From positions 1 through 23,421 of the forward strand of contig JBNGDJ010000031.1 in NCBI GenBank assembly GCA_049974825.1: a DNA stretch of 23,421 bases, given 5' to 3'. Under the pieces are notes generated by a model. That model did no database searches. It worked only from the letters and a program-made list of their open reading frames with translations, and was not told the origin of the DNA. The translations under genes were made by a program, and so were the position numbers. Positions 7,192 to 14,740 of this stretch are shown one piece after another; position 1 is the first letter of the stretch, and the number at the start of each line of letters is the position of its first letter. Source of the DNA: JBKHDT01 sp049974825 (GTDB lineage Bacteria; Pseudomonadota; Gammaproteobacteria; Halothiobacillales; Halothiobacillaceae).

Positions 7192-7932
7192 ATGAGTGCT
7201 TTGCAAGCAAACGATGCCCTGCGCCAGATCGTGCTGGATACCGAGACCACGGGTCTGGATCCGGCTGAAGGTCACCGCATCATCGAAATCGGGGCGGTGG
7301 AACTGATCGACCGGCGGGTCACGGGAAGCCACTACCACTGCTACATCAATCCCGAGCGGGAAGTGGACCAGGGGGCACTGGAGGTCCACGGGATCGACAA
7401 CGACTTTCTGGCCGACAAGCCCACTTTCGCCGAGGAGGTCGACCGGTTTCTCGAGTTTGTCCGCGGTGCGGAGCTGATCATCCACAATGCCGAGTTCGAT
7501 GTTGGTTTCATCAATCACGAGCTCGGGATGCTGGGGGGCGACTATGGCCGACTGGAACGCCATGTTCCCTCGATCATCGACACCTTGCTGGTGGCCCGCA
7601 AGAAACACCCGGGTCAGCGGGTCAGCCTGGATGCGCTCTGTCGCCGATACGGGATCGACAACTCCAGTCGTCAGTTGCACGGGGCGTTGCTGGATTCCGA
7701 AATTCTGGCGGATGTCTACCTGGCCCTGACCGGCGGGCAATCCAGCCTGGTGCTCGCGTCGGAGCAAGACGAGCAGGCGGGCGAGCGGATCCGGCGTCTG
7801 CCGGATGACCGGCCGACGCTGCCGGTGATTGAAGCCAGCGAGGATGAGCTGGCGGCCCACGCCGCCTGGCTGGAGGTGCTGGACAAGGCCAGCGACGGCA
7901 AGACCGTCTGGCGTGGGCTTGAATCGGCCTGA
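7192..7932 (+). CDS. dnaQ: DNA polymerase III epsilon subunit (proofreading 3'-5' exonuclease)
   Basis: 246 residues, normal for DnaQ. It removes misincorporated nucleotides in the polymerase III core. The Exo motifs are intact: D16 and E18 in VLDTETTGLDP, D103 in HNAEFDVGF, and H163 with D168 in QLHGALLDSEIL, the DEDDh pattern. The C-terminal part after about residue 185 is the less conserved linker and tail that binds the alpha subunit. Start at the ATG at 7192 with GGGAGCG about 6 bases upstream. Repeat copy C lies between it and rnhA. It converges with the DHH gene on the other strand. Confidence 0.96.
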   Translation: MSALQANDALRQIVLDTETTGLDPAEGHRIIEIGAVELIDRRVTGSHYHCYINPEREVDQGALEVHGIDNDFLADKPTFAEEVDRFLEFVRGAELIIHNAEFDVGFINHELGMLGGDYGRLERHVPSIIDTLLVARKKHPGQRVSLDALCRRYGIDNSSRQLHGALLDSEILADVYLALTGGQSSLVLASEQDEQAGERIRRLPDDRPTLPVIEASEDELAAHAAWLEVLDKASDGKTVWRGLESA

Positions 7933-8011
7933 GAATATTCAGCCCTGCCCGGACATCACGGTTCCACGGTTTGCGCCATGGCGGCTCGGGGCCTTTATGC
8001 CGCAGTATGGC

Positions 8012-8027
8012 AGCGCCTTCAGGCGCT
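8012..8027. terminator. Hairpin between convergent dnaQ and DHH genes
   Basis: Perfect 7-bp stem AGCGCCT/AGGCGCT with a two-base loop, spanning the stop codon of the minus-strand DHH gene and 80 bases past the dnaQ stop. There is no T-run on either strand, so termination is only a guess from its tail-to-tail position. Confidence 0.3.
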
Positions 8028-9101
8028 GGGGGCGTTTACCGACTGGATCTGCTGGTTAATGGCCTTGAGCGCATGCTGCACGTCGCGCAGCCGGCTTTCG
8101 CGCAGCTCCCCACCCGCCGCGCCGGGATGGCCACCGCCGCCGAAGTAGCGCGCCGCGATCTGCCCGACATCCACGCCCGGGTTGGCGCGCAGCGACAGCT
8201 TGCCGTTGCCACGCACCCCGATGGCCATGTCCATGCGCTTCTGGTTTTCCATCAGCTCCATGATCACGCCGCGCCAGACGTCATGTGGCCAGTTGAGAAA
8301 GACTCCGGCGCGGTAACCATCAATTTCCAGCATGGGAATGCTGTCCGGGTCGAGTACCTCGGCAGAGAGTTTGTGAAACTTGTCCGCCAGAGGCAGTTCG
8401 CTGTCGGCGTAAACCCGCTTTTCCACCCGCCCCTTCAAGAACTGCTTGCGCAGGTCGTAGAGCCCGCGTTCGATCTCCTCCAGCGTGGCCCCGTCCTCCA
8501 GGGCCTTGAAGAATCCCTCAATCAGATGAAAACGATAGATCCGCTTCAGATCGGCCAGCGGGGGCGCAAGCTGGTCATCCTGCATGATCAGGCCGATCAG
8601 GTAGATGCTGCGCCGGAAGTCCGGTGATTCCTTCAGCCAGCGGTCACCCACATCCACGAAGTCGGCTCGCCGCCGCATCCAGTCGCGCTGGGGCTCGGCC
8701 ATCAGCGCGCTGACTGACTCAAAGGCCAGCTTGGTGGCGCAACGGTCGGTATCCAGGTGGTACCAGTCGAACTTGTCGGCACACTCGGCTCCGGTCGCAT
8801 GGTGATCGAGCAGCTGCAACTGCACGGGCAGCTTGAGCTTGCGTCGGCGACGAAGCATCCAGTTGGCCTGATCGATGGTCAGGTTCAGATCAGTGATCAG
8901 CACCGAGGCCGGCTCCCGGGCCGCGTCGATCTCGTCAAAAATGGTCGCCAGAACCTGGGGGACGTCGCGGTAGTCCGCATTGAAGAACTTCGCCCGGATC
9001 CCGGCCTGCCGGATCATGTACTGGGCACCGTAGCCGTCCAGGTCCGTGTGGGACAGGTGATAGAGCCAGCCTTCCGGAGGATTCAGATGAGGGGTCGCCA
9101 T
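8019..9101 (-). CDS. DHH/DHHA1 family phosphoesterase
   Basis: 360 residues. The DHH catalytic domain shows SHTDLDGYGAQ (D20, D22) near the N-terminus, TDLN at 70-73 and the name-giving LLDHHATG (DHH at 99-101), all metal-binding. The C-terminal DHHA1 substrate-binding motif GGGGHPGAAGG is at about 321-331. Such proteins hydrolyse phosphodiester bonds in short oligonucleotides (NrnA/NrnB), cyclic dinucleotides or other small substrates; a nanoRNase role is the simplest guess, but the sequence does not settle it. The domain order is unlike RecJ, which is larger. The frame remains open upstream to 9458, antisense to the chemoreceptor; the ATG at 9101 begins the recognisable protein. The ribosome site is weak. 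Confidence 0.82.
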   Translation of the reverse strand: MATPHLNPPEGWLYHLSHTDLDGYGAQYMIRQAGIRAKFFNADYRDVPQVLATIFDEIDAAREPASVLITDLNLTIDQANWMLRRRRKLKLPVQLQLLDHHATGAECADKFDWYHLDTDRCATKLAFESVSALMAEPQRDWMRRRADFVDVGDRWLKESPDFRRSIYLIGLIMQDDQLAPPLADLKRIYRFHLIEGFFKALEDGATLEEIERGLYDLRKQFLKGRVEKRVYADSELPLADKFHKLSAEVLDPDSIPMLEIDGYRAGVFLNWPHDVWRGVIMELMENQKRMDMAIGVRGNGKLSLRANPGVDVGQIAARYFGGGGHPGAAGGELRESRLRDVQHALKAINQQIQSVNAPSA

Positions 9102-9143
9102 GCCGTGTCGCCAATTGCTCGCCGCGTCGTGAACAGGCCGCGC

Positions 9144-9152
9144 ATGATAGCA
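9144..9152 (-). promoter_or_regulatory. Extended -10 promoter for the DHH gene
   Basis: On the minus strand TGC-TATCAT forms an extended -10 (five of six bases match TATAAT), ending 42 bases before the ATG at 9101. No clear -35 is seen. The short leader and position are plausible. Confidence 0.4.
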
Positions 9153-9207
9153 TGCCCACGCCTTTCGTCCTCGGGCTGTCCTGGGGGCTTGGTGGCAAAA
9201 GCATAGC

Positions 9208-9225
9208 TGGCATGGAAGCTGCTTG
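9208..9225 (+). promoter_or_regulatory. Sigma-54-like -24/-12 element before the chemoreceptor gene
   Basis: TGGCATG, four bases, then CTGCTTG resembles the RpoN consensus TGGCACG-N4-TTGCW with two mismatches and correct GG-to-GC spacing. It lies about 155 bases before the ATG. A weaker GG-N10-GC pair starts just upstream (near 9193). I see no sigma-28 element here. An enhancer-binding site was not identified. Confidence 0.33.
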
Positions 9226-9378
9226 ACTGCCTGGCAAGCATCGGTTTGACCGGCTGACGCCGGCAATGCGTCGGAATCGTGACGCGGCCGTGTCAAACGG
9301 ATGGCGAGCGGATCGGTGGGAGGCCGATCCCGGATCGTCGGCTTGCCGGCGCCGATTGAAAAACAGGGGAGAACACAA

Positions 9379-11028
9379 ATGGGCAACTTGTCGATCAAGG
9401 CGCGACTGGGCCTGGTGGTGGCAATTTTCGTGATCGCCCTGGTGGCGATCACCACCAACGGGCTGAACCGGTCCGCGACCGCGAACGAGGAATTTCAGCT
9501 CAATTTCGAGCTGCGCATGAAGCCGATCGTCACCATCGGGGAAATCCAGAGCCTGACGCAGTACATGTCCGTGCAGGTCCTTCTGGCTCTGCAGCACGAT
9601 CCGGCCAACCCGGCCTTCTCGCTGCATGACCACCCGATCGAGTTGCACCTGGACCGGGTTGCCGAGGACATGAAGCGCGTCGAGTCCAGCCTTGCGATGA
9701 TCGAAAACACCACCCACCGGCTTGAGCGGTCCGAGCAGGCGAGAACGGCCTTCCTCCAGGCCCGCCGGGTGCTGGTGGACGACGGCATCATCCCGGCACT
9801 GCGGGCGCTGGACAGCGGACGCTTCGATCAGACTGCCGCGATCGTCACCCAAAAGATTGGCCCGGCGCTGGTGTCCTTTCAGCAGGCCGCCGAGCGCTAC
9901 CAGGGCATCCTGATGGAAAACGCCCAGGGGCAGGTCGAGCGTCAGGCGAAGGACTTCACCACCAATCTGATTACCGACATCGTGCTCTCGATCATTATTC
10001 TGGGCGTGTTGCTTGGTCTGGCCTATGCGGTGATCGTCGGCATCGACCGGGGTGTACGTCAGCTTGAAAAGGTCGCCGCTGCGATGTCCGAAGGGGATCT
10101 GACCGTGTCCGCCGACTATCGGGGCCGGGACGAGCTGGGCCGGGTGGTACAGGCATTCAACCGCATGCGTGAGCAGCTGAGCGAGACCATCAGAACCATC
10201 AGTGGCGCTTCCGTGCAGCTCTCCGCGGCGGCCGAGGAAACCTCGGCGGTTTCGGCGCAGGCCGATGCCGGCGTGCGCAATCAGCAGTCGGAAACGGACA
10301 TGGTGGCCTCGTCGATGAACGAGATGAGCGCAACCGTTCAGGACGTGGCCCGCAATGCCTCCCAGGCAGCCGAGTCGGCCAACGAGGCCAACGAGCGTGC
10401 CCGCCAGGGGCGCGAGGTAGTGGACAGCTCGCAGGCAGCCATCCGCGAGCTGGTGAGCGAGGTCGAAGAAGCGGCTGGCGTGATTCACGAGCTTGAGAAG
10501 GAATCCGAGCAGATCGGCACCGTGATTGACGTGATCCGCGGGATCGCAGAGCAGACGAACCTGCTGGCGCTGAATGCCGCGATCGAGGCGGCTCGGGCCG
10601 GCGAACATGGCCGCGGCTTTGCGGTGGTGGCCGAGGAGGTCCGTTCGCTGGCCTCCCGGACCCAGACCTCCACCACCGAGATCCAGGACATGATCGAGCG
10701 TCTGCAGACCGGGGCCGCCCGGGCCGTGTCGGCCATGGAGCGCTCCCAGTCCGGTGCAACGCACGGAAACGAGGAAATGGCGAAGACCACCGAGGCGCTC
10801 AACAGCATTTCCGAGGCGGTGGCGCGGATCAGCGACATGAACTTCCAGATCGCCAGTGCGGCGGAGGAACAAAGCGCGGTGGCCGAAGAAATCAACCGCA
10901 ATATCGCCAATATCAGCCAAGCCGGCGAGGAGAGCATCCAGGCCTCGGATCAGACCAAGGTCGCCAGCAACGAACTGGCGCGCCTGGCCGAGGAGCTGCA
11001 GGCTCAGGTATCCCGCTTCCGGACCTGA
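9379..11028 (+). CDS. Methyl-accepting chemotaxis protein
   Basis: 549 residues. A first membrane helix (about 9-25) is followed by a mostly helical periplasmic sensor region of about 170 residues (four-helix-bundle type), a second membrane helix (about 199-220), a HAMP domain (about 220-272) and a long cytoplasmic signalling coiled coil. The kinase-contact tip is unmistakable: GIAEQTNLLALNAAIEAARA starting at residue 388. It should sense a ligand or membrane state and control CheA. No C-terminal CheR-docking pentapeptide (NWETF type) is present; the protein ends SRFRT. The ATG at 9379 has GGGGAG seven bases upstream. The gene stands alone, and a strong terminator follows 70 bases after the stop. 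Confidence 0.95.
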   Translation: MGNLSIKARLGLVVAIFVIALVAITTNGLNRSATANEEFQLNFELRMKPIVTIGEIQSLTQYMSVQVLLALQHDPANPAFSLHDHPIELHLDRVAEDMKRVESSLAMIENTTHRLERSEQARTAFLQARRVLVDDGIIPALRALDSGRFDQTAAIVTQKIGPALVSFQQAAERYQGILMENAQGQVERQAKDFTTNLITDIVLSIIILGVLLGLAYAVIVGIDRGVRQLEKVAAAMSEGDLTVSADYRGRDELGRVVQAFNRMREQLSETIRTISGASVQLSAAAEETSAVSAQADAGVRNQQSETDMVASSMNEMSATVQDVARNASQAAESANEANERARQGREVVDSSQAAIRELVSEVEEAAGVIHELEKESEQIGTVIDVIRGIAEQTNLLALNAAIEAARAGEHGRGFAVVAEEVRSLASRTQTSTTEIQDMIERLQTGAARAVSAMERSQSGATHGNEEMAKTTEALNSISEAVARISDMNFQIASAAEEQSAVAEEINRNIANISQAGEESIQASDQTKVASNELARLAEELQAQVSRFRT

Positions 11029-11099
11029 GTCACCGCGCCGGGGCCCAAAGTGTGGCTCCGGCAGGATGCGCCCGCGCCTGTTTTCCCTGCCGAAAATCA

Positions 11100-11129
11100 A
11101 AAACCGCCCCGGAAGGGGCGGTTTTTTTT
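11100..11129. terminator. Bidirectional rho-independent terminator
   Basis: Stem AAAACCGCCCC/GGGGCGGTTTT with a GGAA loop, followed on the plus strand by eight Ts (11122-11129). Read on the minus strand the same stem is followed by TTTTTGATTTT. It therefore ends transcripts of the chemoreceptor gene from the left and of the yjfB-like gene from the right. Confidence 0.93.
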
Positions 11130-11195
11130 GGTTCTCCGCAGGGGCAATTCACCCCGGCATGCGCCGCTCAAGGAGCGACGGCCAAGATTGCAGGC

Positions 11196-11408
11196 TCAGG
11201 TCCGAACGTCAATATTGTTGCCAAGGTTCGGCGGATTGCTGGCTGCAGGAGCCGTGTTGGACACGCTGTTGACCAGCGATCCGATGGTGTTTTCCTGCAT
11301 TTCCATGCCTTTTTTCATGACGCTCATCTGCGCCTGCTGCATGACCTGCCCTTGGCTGAGGGTGGCCTTGGCCTGTGCGGCATCACTCTGGCTGAGTCCG
11401 ATGGACAT
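11196..11408 (-). CDS. YjfB-type putative motility protein
   Basis: 70 residues from the ATG at 11408, which has GGGGAG seven bases upstream; the longer open frame to 11459 lacks this. The composition is that of the small YjfB (putative motility protein) family: an N-terminal Ser/Gln/Ala-rich helix, a central VMKKGMEMQENTIGSLV helix and a Pro-Asn-rich end PPNLGNNIDVRT, where NLGxxID is the family hallmark. No signal peptide or membrane helix is seen. The biochemical role of the family is not known; association with motility is from family annotation. A near-perfect sigma-28 promoter upstream places it in the late flagellar regulon and independently supports that annotation. Confidence 0.8.
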   Translation of the reverse strand: MSIGLSQSDAAQAKATLSQGQVMQQAQMSVMKKGMEMQENTIGSLVNSVSNTAPAASNPPNLGNNIDVRT

Positions 11409-11471
11409 GAGATTGCTCCCCTTGTCTTCTCGTGAATGTCGATTCCGACGGGTCGGCATCGCTCAAGATGG

Positions 11472-11498
11472 GTATCGGCCACCTTTTCTAGAACTTTA
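11472..11498 (-). promoter_or_regulatory. Sigma-28 (FliA) promoter of the yjfB-like gene
   Basis: Read on the minus strand: TAAAGTTC (11498-11491), exactly 11 bases, then GCCGATAC (11479-11472). The enterobacterial FliA consensus is TAAAGTTT-N11-GCCGATAA, so 14 of 16 bases match with exact spacing. The -10 ends 63 bases before the ATG at 11408. Confidence 0.85.
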
Positions 11499-11514
11499 GC
11501 ATTAAACCGGATGA

Positions 11515-11539
11515 GCATCAGGACCGCTCGTCCTGATGC
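11515..11539 (-). terminator. Strong hairpin between the pyr operon and yjfB
   Basis: Perfect 10-bp stem GCATCAGGAC/GTCCTGATGC with a five-base loop, about 100 bases after the pyrC' stop and just upstream of the sigma-28 promoter. A run of nine Gs (11540-11548, plus strand) abuts it. It lacks a T-run, so it is only a possible terminator or 3'-end barrier for the pyr transcript. Confidence 0.45.
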
Positions 11540-11634
11540 GGGGGGGGGCAGGTGAAAATCCGCGACCTGGCTTGCTGCCAGTGCATGGAGAACTTCACCG
11601 CTGCCCCATGCCGGACGCGCTGCGAGGTCGCGGG

Positions 11635-12999
11635 TCAGCCTTCCTCTTCGAGATTGAATACCCGCCTGCCATTGACCCAGGTGTGTGTTACCTGGTGTGC
11701 GAAGTCCCAGCCCATGAATGGCGTGTCGCGCCCGGCACTGCGCAGGGTGTCGTCCGCCAGTGTCCACATGGTGTCCGGATCGATCAGCGCAAGATCCGCT
11801 CGGGCGCCGATTTCAATGCGCCCGCCCTCGATGCCCAGCCGCTGTGCGGGGTTGCAGGTCAGACAGGCCAGCGCGGTGCCCAGGTCCAGGATGCCCTCGT
11901 CGACCAGCTTCAGCGTGAGCGGGAGCAGGGTTTCCAGCGCGCTGATGCCCGGTTCGGTCTCCGGGAAGGGGGCCTGCTTGGCATCCCGTTCGTGCGGCTG
12001 GTGATCGGAGACGATGCCCTCGATGACCCCGTCGGCCACCGCTTCGCGCAGGGCGTCCCGATCCCGCAGGCTGCGCAGGGGAGGAACCACGTGGGTATTG
12101 CCGCAGAAGGCGTCGGTGTCCATTTCCGAAAGCCAGAGTTGATGCGCGCTGACCGAGGCACTGACCGGCAGCCCGTCCCGTCGCGCTCGCGCCAGCCGGC
12201 GGACGCTGGAGGCCGCGGAGAGATTGCAGAAGTGGACGGCAGCCCCGGTCTCCTCGACCATGGCCAGGGCCTGGGCCAATACTGCGGTCTCGGCAGCCAC
12301 GGGAATGGCCGGCAGACCGAGCCGGGCGGCGATCTGGCCGTCATGGGCACAGCCGCCGCGGGACAGTGCGGGGTCCTGCGGCTGAATGATTACCGGAATG
12401 CCGAAGGTGGCCGCATATTCCAGCGCTCGCTTGAACAGCCGCAGGTCGCGCAGCGGATAGTGGGCGTTGGAAACCGCAATACAGCCCCCTTCCTGCAGGG
12501 CAGACATCTCCGAGAGCAGCTCGCCGGCGAGGCCCTGGGTCAGCGCCCCGATGCAGAGCACGCGGGCCCGCCCGGCCAGCTGGGCCCGGCGCTTGATGAA
12601 TCGGGCCACGGCCACCGTGTCCAGCACCGGGTCGGTATCCGGCGGCTGACAGATCGTGGTGATCCCGCCACGAACGGCGGCGGCCGACTCGGATGCGACG
12701 GTTGCCTTGTGTTCAAGGCCCGGTTCGCGCAGACGGGCCCAGCCATCGATTGCGCCGGGGATCAGCCAGCGCGCCTGCCCTTCAACCACCGGCAGTCCGG
12801 CGGCGTCCAAATCGGTGCCGATGGCCGCGATCCTGCCTTCCTCGATGCGCAGGTCCGCAACCTCGTCCCGACCCGAGGCCGGGTCCAGGATGCGTGCCCG
12901 GCGAATCAGCCAGCCTTCGCAGTCGATTCCGGGCCGGCATCCCTCCGGGTGGCGCACCGGGTCAAGGTCGATACCAAGGTTGGGAGGCGTTTCGATCAT
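11635..12999 (-). CDS. pyrC': Non-catalytic dihydroorotase homologue PyrC'
   Basis: 454 residues of dihydroorotase fold, but the metal-binding D-x-H-x-H of active enzymes is replaced: the segment reads IDGWARLREPG, with Trp87 and Arg89 in place of the two histidines. The later SDHQPHERDAK segment is retained. In Pseudomonas an equivalent inactive PyrC' is encoded after pyrB and is needed to assemble the ATCase dodecamer, with active dihydroorotase encoded elsewhere; the same is inferred here. The ATG at 12999 lies four bases past the pyrB stop. A GTG at 13014 overlapping pyrB is an alternative. It is the last gene of the pyrR-pyrB-pyrC' operon. Confidence 0.9.
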   Translation of the reverse strand: MIETPPNLGIDLDPVRHPEGCRPGIDCEGWLIRRARILDPASGRDEVADLRIEEGRIAAIGTDLDAAGLPVVEGQARWLIPGAIDGWARLREPGLEHKATVASESAAAVRGGITTICQPPDTDPVLDTVAVARFIKRRAQLAGRARVLCIGALTQGLAGELLSEMSALQEGGCIAVSNAHYPLRDLRLFKRALEYAATFGIPVIIQPQDPALSRGGCAHDGQIAARLGLPAIPVAAETAVLAQALAMVEETGAAVHFCNLSAASSVRRLARARRDGLPVSASVSAHQLWLSEMDTDAFCGNTHVVPPLRSLRDRDALREAVADGVIEGIVSDHQPHERDAKQAPFPETEPGISALETLLPLTLKLVDEGILDLGTALACLTCNPAQRLGIEGGRIEIGARADLALIDPDTMWTLADDTLRSAGRDTPFMGWDFAHQVTHTWVNGRRVFNLEEEG

Positions 13000-13003
13000 G
13001 GTC

Positions 13004-14011
13004 TCAGTCTTCACTCCGGGCACCCATGCACAGGGCCATGACGGCCATGCGCACCCCAATGCCGTTGGATACCTGCTGCAGGATCACCGACTGGGGGCCG
13101 TCCGCCACCCGCGAGTCGATTTCCACGCCGCGGTTGGCCGGGCCCGGATGCATCACGATCGCGTCCGGCCTGGCCCAGGCCAGCTTTTCCTCGGTCAGCC
13201 CGTACAGCCGGTAGAACTCCTGCTCCGAAGGGAGCAGCCCGCCTTCCATCCGCTCGCGCTGCAGGCGCAGCATGATGATGACATCCACGTCCTTCAGGCC
13301 CGTTTTCATGTCGTGAAAGACGCGCACGCCGAGTTTTTCGACGTCGTTCGGCAGCAGGGTTCGCGGAGCGATCACCCGAACCTCACCCGTATTCAGGGTG
13401 TTCAGGGCGTGAATTTGCGAGCGGGCCACCCGCGAGTGCAGGATGTCCCCGACAATGGCCACCCGCAGCGGGGCGAAGTCGCCCTTGATTCGCCGGATGG
13501 TGAAAGCGTCCAGCAATGCCTGGGTGGGGTGGGCGTGCCGGCCGTCACCGGCATTGAGGACGGAAACATGCGGGGCGACATGGCGTGCAATGAAGTGCGC
13601 GGCGCCGGACTGATCGTGACGCACCACGAACATGTCCGCCTGCATTGCCTCGATATTGCGCAGGGTGTCGAGCAGGGTTTCGCCCTTGTTGGTTGCCGAG
13701 GTGGACAGATTGATGTTCAGCACGTCGGCCGAGAGCCGCTTGGCCGCCAGCTCGAAGGTGGTTCGGGTGCGGGTCGAGGACTCGAAGAACAGGTTCACGA
13801 CCGTCCGGCCGCGCAAGAGCGGCACCTTCTTGATTTCCCGGTCGGTCACGGACACGAAGCCCTCGGCCGTGTCGAGAATGCGCTGCACCCACTGCGGCCC
13901 GAGCCCCTCGATGGTGAGCAGGTGCTTGAGGCTGCCGTCCTCGTCGAACTGGATGGCCCAGGGGTCCGGCGCCAGCTTGGGAACCTTGGGGCGGACAAAG
14001 TGCACGGCCAT
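13004..14011 (-). CDS. pyrB: Aspartate carbamoyltransferase catalytic chain
   Basis: 335 residues. It joins carbamoyl phosphate and aspartate, the committed step of pyrimidine synthesis. The carbamoyl-phosphate loop is FFESSTRTRTTFE (75-87); other motifs are ATNKGETLLDT (106-116), HPTQALLD (161-168), MLRLQRERM in the aspartate domain and HPGPANRG near the end. An N-terminal extension of roughly 20 residues before the first core helix resembles the class A Pseudomonas enzyme, where this segment takes part in nucleotide control. GAGGAGGAG upstream of the ATG at 14011 lies inside the pyrR 3' end; the pyrR-pyrB gap is only six bases. No pyrI regulatory chain is present, as expected when PyrC' is the partner. 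Confidence 0.97.
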   Translation of the reverse strand: MAVHFVRPKVPKLAPDPWAIQFDEDGSLKHLLTIEGLGPQWVQRILDTAEGFVSVTDREIKKVPLLRGRTVVNLFFESSTRTRTTFELAAKRLSADVLNINLSTSATNKGETLLDTLRNIEAMQADMFVVRHDQSGAAHFIARHVAPHVSVLNAGDGRHAHPTQALLDAFTIRRIKGDFAPLRVAIVGDILHSRVARSQIHALNTLNTGEVRVIAPRTLLPNDVEKLGVRVFHDMKTGLKDVDVIIMLRLQRERMEGGLLPSEQEFYRLYGLTEEKLAWARPDAIVMHPGPANRGVEIDSRVADGPQSVILQQVSNGIGVRMAVMALCMGARSED

Positions 14012-14017
14012 GGACTG

Positions 14018-14527
14018 TCACTCCTCCTCGCGGGTGACGATGCTGGCGGTCAGCGGTTGCGGGCCGGCCAGCTTGACCTGCTGATTGGGCGCCAAGTCGA
14101 GACGCTGGCCGAACAGATCGGGTTGAATGGGGAGTTCCCGGCCATCCCGGTCGAACAGCACCGCCAGCAGAACACGACGCGGACGCCCATAGTCGAACAA
14201 CTCGTTGAGCGCGGCCCGAATGGTGCGGCCCGTCAGCAATACGTCATCGACCAGGATCACGTCCCGACCCTCGATTTCGAAGGGGAGGTTGGAGGGAGAC
14301 ACCTGCGGGTGCAGCCCGATGGTGGTGAAATCATCGCGATAAAAGGCAATGTTGAGTTTGCCCAGCGGCTCCGTCAGGTCCAGTTCGCCGTGCAGACGTT
14401 CGGCTACCCAGACACCGCCGGTGTGAATGCCCACCATGACCGGATTTTTCAACGTGCCATCGTCCAGCCGGGCCTGCAGCGCGTCGGCAAGATTCTCGAT
14501 GAGTCGTTCGATCGGTTCGATCGTCAT
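14018..14527 (-). CDS. pyrR: PyrR bifunctional regulator / uracil phosphoribosyltransferase
   Basis: 169 residues with the PyrR PRPP-binding loop VILVDDVLLTGRTIR (90-104) and HTGGVWVAERL near 35-45. In Firmicutes it binds pyr mRNA; in Pseudomonas-type operons it also heads pyrB-pyrC' and takes part in pyrimidine control. The ATG at 14527 has GGAGGGT about six bases upstream, which decides it over the longer open frame to 14722. The 200-base region before it contains a 6-bp hairpin (CGAGGC/GCCTCG, 14561-14579) and repeat copy D; no classic PyrR attenuator with terminator T-run is seen. Confidence 0.95.
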   Translation of the reverse strand: MTIEPIERLIENLADALQARLDDGTLKNPVMVGIHTGGVWVAERLHGELDLTEPLGKLNIAFYRDDFTTIGLHPQVSPSNLPFEIEGRDVILVDDVLLTGRTIRAALNELFDYGRPRRVLLAVLFDRDGRELPIQPDLFGQRLDLAPNQQVKLAGPQPLTASIVTREEE

Positions 14528-14673
14528 TGGGAAACCCTCCGCAGGGCTGGGTCGGTGGAGCGAGGCGGCCTTGGCCTCGGTGCGAATCGGCGTACGCGGT
14601 CTTTTTCGGGCCATCCCTGCATGAGCGCCCGGGCCGATCCATGCCCGGCCTGGGCTCCGCAATTCAATGGCTT

Positions 14674-14740
14674 GCGCCATTGTGCGGCAGGGCATCCGAG
14701 ACCGGCACGGGAAGGTCTGCATTTGTGCAGACCTTCCCTA
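14674..14740 (+). repeat. Two-hairpin palindromic repeat, copy D
   Basis: It begins GCGCCATTGTGCGGCAGGGCATCC, the outer segment also seen reversed at the right end of the window (copy G), here given as positions 14674-14697. The second arm of hairpin 1 has diverged. Hairpin 2 (14709-14738) is perfect: arms GGGAAGGTCTGCA and TGCAGACCTTCCC around TTTG. Relative to copy A the arms differ at two positions with matching changes on the other arm. The terminal C-T-A is the ruvX stop codon on the minus strand. Confidence 0.9.

Noticed and set aside
9304..9330. GCCGATCC before the chemoreceptor gene as a sigma-28 -10
   Set aside because: The position 11 bases upstream reads GCGAGCGG, with no resemblance to TAAAGTTT.
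9102..11100. Long minus-strand frames opposite the chemoreceptor
   Set aside because: Mirror frames of the coiled-coil gene, with repetitive Leu/Gly/His content. The terminator and ribosome site support the plus-strand gene.
14528..14737. PyrR-responsive attenuator in the pyr operon leader
   Set aside because: Only a 6-bp hairpin and the repeat are seen, with no terminator T-run or recognisable PyrR-binding loop.
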